Source: Dechloromonas hortensis
GTDB lineage: Bacteria; Pseudomonadota; Gammaproteobacteria; Burkholderiales; Rhodocyclaceae
Direction of reading: 5' to 3'
Assembly (NCBI RefSeq): GCF_009469765.1
Contig: NZ_SSSQ01000003.1
Location: 124,001-188,000 of the forward strand
DNA length: 64,000 nucleotides
In this document: piece by piece, positions 57,414 to 64,000 of the stretch
Position numbering within the stretch: position 1 is the first letter of the stretch
Layout of the letters: each line of letters opens with the position of its first letter
The notes under the pieces: model-generated
Seen by the model: only the letters and a program-made list of their open reading frames with translations
The model's database searches: none
What the model was told of the DNA's origin: nothing
Program-made: the position numbers and the translations under genes

Positions 57414-58880
57414 ATGTCACCAGCCAACCTCCCCACAGTTTTCCTTGATCTTCAACCGGCGGCGGTATGGGCTCATTTCGCCACCCTTTGCGAAACACCG
57501 CGTGCTTCCAAGGCGGAAGGTCTGTTGCGCGAAAAGCTGCAGCGTTGGGCGGTGGCCCGCGGCCTGAGTGCTGCGGTAGACGCTGCGGGCAACCTGATTA
57601 TCAGGAAGGCGGCGAGTCCGGGGCGTGAAAACGTGCCGGCTGTCGTCTTGCAGGCGCATCTGGATATGGTTTGCCAGAAGAACAGCGAGAGCGCTCATGA
57701 CTTTTCCCGTGATCCGATCTGCCCGGTGCTGCGCGATGGCTGGCTGATGGCCGACGAGACGACGCTGGGTGCCGATAACGGCATCGGCGTGGCGCTGATT
57801 CTGGCTGCGCTGGAGGCGCAGGATCTTGTGCATGGGCCACTGGAGGCGCTGCTGACGGTTGATGAAGAGGCCGGCATGGGCGGTGCCCGCGGCCTGGCCT
57901 CCGGTGTTTTGCAGGGGCGCCTGATGCTCAATCTCGATACCGAGGAATGGGGTGAGTTTTACCTGGGCTGCGCTGGCGGGCTTGATGTAAACATCGAGCG
58001 GCAGGGGCAAACCGAGCCGTTGCTGGCGGATTTGCAGGCATGCCGGATCAGCCTGCGCGGTCTGCGCGGCGGGCATTCGGGCGTCAATATCCACGAAGAG
58101 CGGGGTAACGCCATTAAGTTGCTGGTCCGTGTGCTGCGCGAACTGGAGGCAGTATTCCCGCTGCGCCTGGCGGCGCTACAGGGTGGTTCGGCCCGCAATG
58201 CGCTGCCGCGCGAGGCGAGCGCAACGCTGGCGTTGTCGGCTGAGGCGATGCAGGTGTTGCCGCAATGGCTGGCGCAGATGCAGGCATCTTTGCGCCAGGA
58301 ATTGCTCGGCGTCGAGGCCGGTCTGCAACTGGAACTATCGAATGCTACTTGTGTGCAGGTCATGGCGCCGGCCGAGCAGGCAGTCTGGCTAGCCTCGCTA
58401 CATGCGGCCCCGCATGGCGTCTATCGGATGAGCCGGCAAGTGCCGGGCGTGGTCGAAACCTCCAATAACCTGGGGATGGTCGATTTGCACCCGAATGGTG
58501 GCACCTGCAACTTTATGGTGCGCTCCCTGCTCGATAGCGGCAGTACAGCGCTGGCCGACGAGATCGTCAGCCTGTTTGCGTTGAGCGGCACGAAGGCCGA
58601 GAAGTCGGGCTATTACCCGGGCTGGGCGCCGAACCCGGCTTCACCGCTGCTGGCGCTGTGCCAGTCGGTCTATCGGGCAGAGTTTGCCGCCGAGTCGACG
58701 GTGCAGGTGATTCATGCCGGACTGGAATGCGGCATCATTGGCGCCAAGTACCCGGGGCTGGATATCGTCTCCTTCGGTCCGACGATTCGTGGGGCGCATG
58801 CGCCGGGTGAGTCGGTCGAAGTTGCCTCGGTCGGGCGCTGCTGGCATCTGTTGCGGTCGATTTTGGCGGCAATCAACTGA
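57414..58880 (+). CDS. pepD: Aminoacyl-histidine (cytosol non-specific) dipeptidase PepD
   Basis: 488 residues from ATG 57414 (TTGGAG upstream). M20-type metal sites are seen in VVLQAHLDMVC, LGADNGIG, VDEEAGMGG and LNLDTEEWGE, and the terminal His region in CGIIGAKYPGLDIVSFGP. It cleaves dipeptides, including Xaa-His, in the cytosol. It is a single gene, bounded by the tRNA-His terminator and a convergent prmB. Confidence 0.94.
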   Translation: MSPANLPTVFLDLQPAAVWAHFATLCETPRASKAEGLLREKLQRWAVARGLSAAVDAAGNLIIRKAASPGRENVPAVVLQAHLDMVCQKNSESAHDFSRDPICPVLRDGWLMADETTLGADNGIGVALILAALEAQDLVHGPLEALLTVDEEAGMGGARGLASGVLQGRLMLNLDTEEWGEFYLGCAGGLDVNIERQGQTEPLLADLQACRISLRGLRGGHSGVNIHEERGNAIKLLVRVLRELEAVFPLRLAALQGGSARNALPREASATLALSAEAMQVLPQWLAQMQASLRQELLGVEAGLQLELSNATCVQVMAPAEQAVWLASLHAAPHGVYRMSRQVPGVVETSNNLGMVDLHPNGGTCNFMVRSLLDSGSTALADEIVSLFALSGTKAEKSGYYPGWAPNPASPLLALCQSVYRAEFAAESTVQVIHAGLECGIIGAKYPGLDIVSFGPTIRGAHAPGESVEVASVGRCWHLLRSILAAIN

Positions 58881-59000
58881 AGCCTCTGCCTGGCCGAGGT
58901 GTTTGGATGGGCATCAGCCTGATGCTCATTTTTGCTCAGGCGGTCCGACAAGTTGCTTGCCGATGTTACGAAGCGGGCTGGGCCCGCTTCGCTTTGCCGG

Positions 59001-62214
<3,214 letters not shown>

Positions 62215-62244
62215 GGCGGGACGTCCGGGTCCGTGAGGCGTTGA

Positions 62245-63060
62245 TTAGGCGCGCAGCAGTTCGTTGATGCTGGTCTTCGAACGGGTCTGCGCATCCACCT
62301 TCTTGACGATGATGGCGGCGTACAGGCTGTACTTGCCACCATCTTTCGGCAGGTTGCCGGAGATCACGACCGAACCCGGCGGGATGCGGCCGTAGGTGAT
62401 TTCGCCGGTTTCGCGGTCGTAGATCGGGGTGCTCTGGCCGATGTATACGCCCATCGAGATCACCGAGTTCTCGCCGACGACGACGCCTTCGACGACTTCC
62501 GAACGGGCGCCGATGAAGCAGTTGTCTTCGATGATGACCGGGCCGGCCTGGATCGGTTCGAGCACGCCACCGATGCCGACGCCACCCGACAGGTGCACGT
62601 TCTTGCCGATCTGGGCGCAGGAACCGACGGTGGCCCAGGCGTCGACCATGGTGCCTTCATCGACGTAGGCGCCGATGTTGACGAAGGAGGGCATCAGTAC
62701 GGCGTTCTTGGCGATGAACGAACCCTTGCGGGCGAAGGCGCCGGGCACGACGCGGAAGCCGCCGGCCTTGAACTGTTCCTCGGTCCAGCCTTGGAACTTG
62801 GTATCGACCTTGTCGTAGAAGCGGACGTCGCCGGCTTCCTGGACGCGGTTGTCGCGGGTGCGGAAGGAGAGCAGCACGGCTTTCTTGGCCCACTGGTTGA
62901 CGACCCATTCGCCGTTGATTTTTTCGGCAACGCGCAGTTTGCCGCTGTCCAGGTCGCCGATCACGGATTCGATGATCTTGATGGCGTCGGTAGATTGGGT
63001 GGAAAGCTCGGTGCGGCGTTCCCAGAGGTCGTCGATGGTGGCTTGCAGCGGATGGCTCAT
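62245..63060 (-). CDS. dapD: Tetrahydrodipicolinate N-succinyltransferase DapD
   Basis: 271 residues from ATG 63060. Left-handed beta-helix hexapeptide repeats run through the middle ([20 protein letters not shown] and [19 protein letters not shown]). The N-terminal [15 protein letters not shown] and the C-terminal [18 protein letters not shown] are typical. It succinylates tetrahydrodipicolinate in the diaminopimelate pathway. It lies 16 bases downstream of dapC. Confidence 0.97.
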   Translation of the reverse strand: MSHPLQATIDDLWERRTELSTQSTDAIKIIESVIGDLDSGKLRVAEKINGEWVVNQWAKKAVLLSFRTRDNRVQEAGDVRFYDKVDTKFQGWTEEQFKAGGFRVVPGAFARKGSFIAKNAVLMPSFVNIGAYVDEGTMVDAWATVGSCAQIGKNVHLSGGVGIGGVLEPIQAGPVIIEDNCFIGARSEVVEGVVVGENSVISMGVYIGQSTPIYDRETGEITYGRIPPGSVVISGNLPKDGGKYSLYAAIIVKKVDAQTRSKTSINELLRA

Positions 63061-63076
63061 GAGGGGTTCTCTCTGT

Positions 63077-64000
63077 TTACAGTTGTTGTGCGAATTGACG
63101 GATACGGTTGGCCGCTTCGAGGCATTCGGCGAGCGAAGCAACCAGGGCGATACGAATGAAGTTGGTGCCCGGATTGACACCGTTGGCCTCGCGGGCGAGG
63201 AAGCTGCCGGGCAGCACCACGACATTATAGTGTTCGAGCAGACCACGGGCGAACTCGGTGTCGGCGATCGGCGTCTTCGCCCACAGATAGAAGCTGGCGT
63301 CCGGCATGCCGGTGCCGAGCACCTCGGCGATCAGCGGCGTCACGGCAGCGAATTTCTCGCGGTACTGGTTGCGGTTGTCGAGGACGTGCGCTTCGTCGTT
63401 CCAGGCGGCGATCGAGGCGGTTTGCACCGGTGGCGCCATGGCGCAGCCGTGGTAGGTGCGGTAGAGCAGGAATTTCTTCAGGATCTGCGCATCGCCGGCG
63501 ACGAAGCCGGAGCGCATGCCGGGCACGTTGGAGCGCTTCGAGAGGCTGGAGAACATCACCAGTCGCTCGTTCGAGCGGCCAAGCAGCTTGGCCGCCTGAA
63601 GGCCACCGATCGGCGGGTTGGCTTCGTCGAAATAGATTTCCGAGTAGCACTCGTCGGAAGCGATGATGAAGCCGTACTTGTCGGAGAGGGCGAACAGCGT
63701 CTTCCAGTCGTCGAGCGACAGCACCTTGCCGGTCGGGTTGCCCGGCGAGCAGACGTAGAACAACTGGACGCGCGCCCATTCCTCTTCCGACAGTGCCGCG
63801 TAATCGAAGGCAAAGCCGTTGTCCGGCAAGTTGTTCAGGAAGCGTGGCTCGGCACCCGACAGATAGGCGGCGCCCTCGTAGATCTGATAGAAGGGATTCG
63901 GACTGACGATCAGTGGAACATGGCCACGGCTTGGATCGATCACCGTCTGCGCGAAGGAGAAAAGTGCCTCGCGCGAGCCGTTGACCGGCAGGATTTCGGT
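63077..64000 (-). CDS. dapC: Succinyldiaminopimelate aminotransferase DapC (5' end outside window)
   Basis: The 307 C-terminal codons are present; the frame runs on past base 64000. It is a fold type I PLP enzyme with [28 protein letters not shown] and the PLP-binding Lys in [17 protein letters not shown], and [10 protein letters not shown] near the end. It transaminates succinyl-amino-ketopimelate, between DapD and DapE in the pathway. First visible gene of the dapC-dapD-pilU-dapE-prmB run. Confidence 0.94.
   Translation of the reverse strand, partial: TEILPVNGSREALFSFAQTVIDPSRGHVPLIVSPNPFYQIYEGAAYLSGAEPRFLNNLPDNGFAFDYAALSEEEWARVQLFYVCSPGNPTGKVLSLDDWKTLFALSDKYGFIIASDECYSEIYFDEANPPIGGLQAAKLLGRSNERLVMFSSLSKRSNVPGMRSGFVAGDAQILKKFLLYRTYHGCAMAPPVQTASIAAWNDEAHVLDNRNQYREKFAAVTPLIAEVLGTGMPDASFYLWAKTPIADTEFARGLLEHYNVVVLPGSFLAREANGVNPGTNFIRIALVASLAECLEAANRIRQFAQQL

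Overview
The window is a high-GC, gene-dense stretch of a Gram-negative chromosome. Its order tig-clpP-clpX-lon-hupB, the dap/pilU/prmB block, a PEP-CTERM protein and a VpsR-like sigma-54 activator suggest a betaproteobacterium of the Rhodocyclales (Dechloromonas/Azonexus-like). This placement is inferred from gene content and protein flavour, not from a database search.

Region 1 (1-8.9 kb, + strand): the tail of a histidine kinase and a single-domain response regulator precede a tight block. The block holds a membrane pseudo-kinase fused to a 3'-5' exonuclease, two consecutive DUF294 (GlnD-like) nucleotidyltransferase-family proteins (one also with cNMP and CBS domains), a degenerate exonuclease, and a sodium:solute symporter with its small subunit. 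Region 2 (8.9-12.4 kb) has small membrane proteins, tRNA-Ser(GGA), an acyltransferase-3 protein and a PEP-CTERM protein.

Region 3 (12.4-34 kb) is a stress/low-oxygen-like accessory island. It carries Hsp20 plus a second Lon, a degenerate cyclase-FHA protein, two related cytochromes c, an operon of APH/AAA kinase, DHH-like protein, nicotinamidase, NAPRTase and BCAM0308-family protein, a PAS hybrid kinase with a receiver-only partner, a PEBP protein, an ACP-acyl-AMP ligase-acyltransferase fusion, two more Hsp20s, Pcm and an RtcA-like protein lacking its catalytic histidine. The content recalls the low-oxygen-activated (lxa) locus of Burkholderia. Region 4 (34-39.6 kb) is signalling: a GGDEF protein, a NarL-type regulator and a giant CheB-CheR-PAS-kinase.

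Region 5 (39.6-47.9 kb) is the most unusual part: a Fap-like functional-amyloid/secretion locus. A near-consensus sigma-54 promoter drives a 727-residue Gly/Ala/Ser/Asn-repeat exported protein. A terminator-like hairpin and three smaller genes follow: a small exported protein, a C39 (FapD-like) peptidase and a larger exported protein. The two exported proteins flanking the peptidase carry internal double-glycine motifs of the kind C39 peptidases cut. Convergent to them is a coiled-coil plus beta-barrel outer-membrane protein (FapF-like), then a VpsR-like sigma-54 activator and a STAS protein.

Region 6 (48-64 kb) is conserved housekeeping: suhB, trmJ, an HDOD protein, tRNA-Val, hupB, lon, clpX, clpP, tig, tRNA-His, pepD, prmB, dapE, pilU, dapD and the partial dapC that runs off the right edge.
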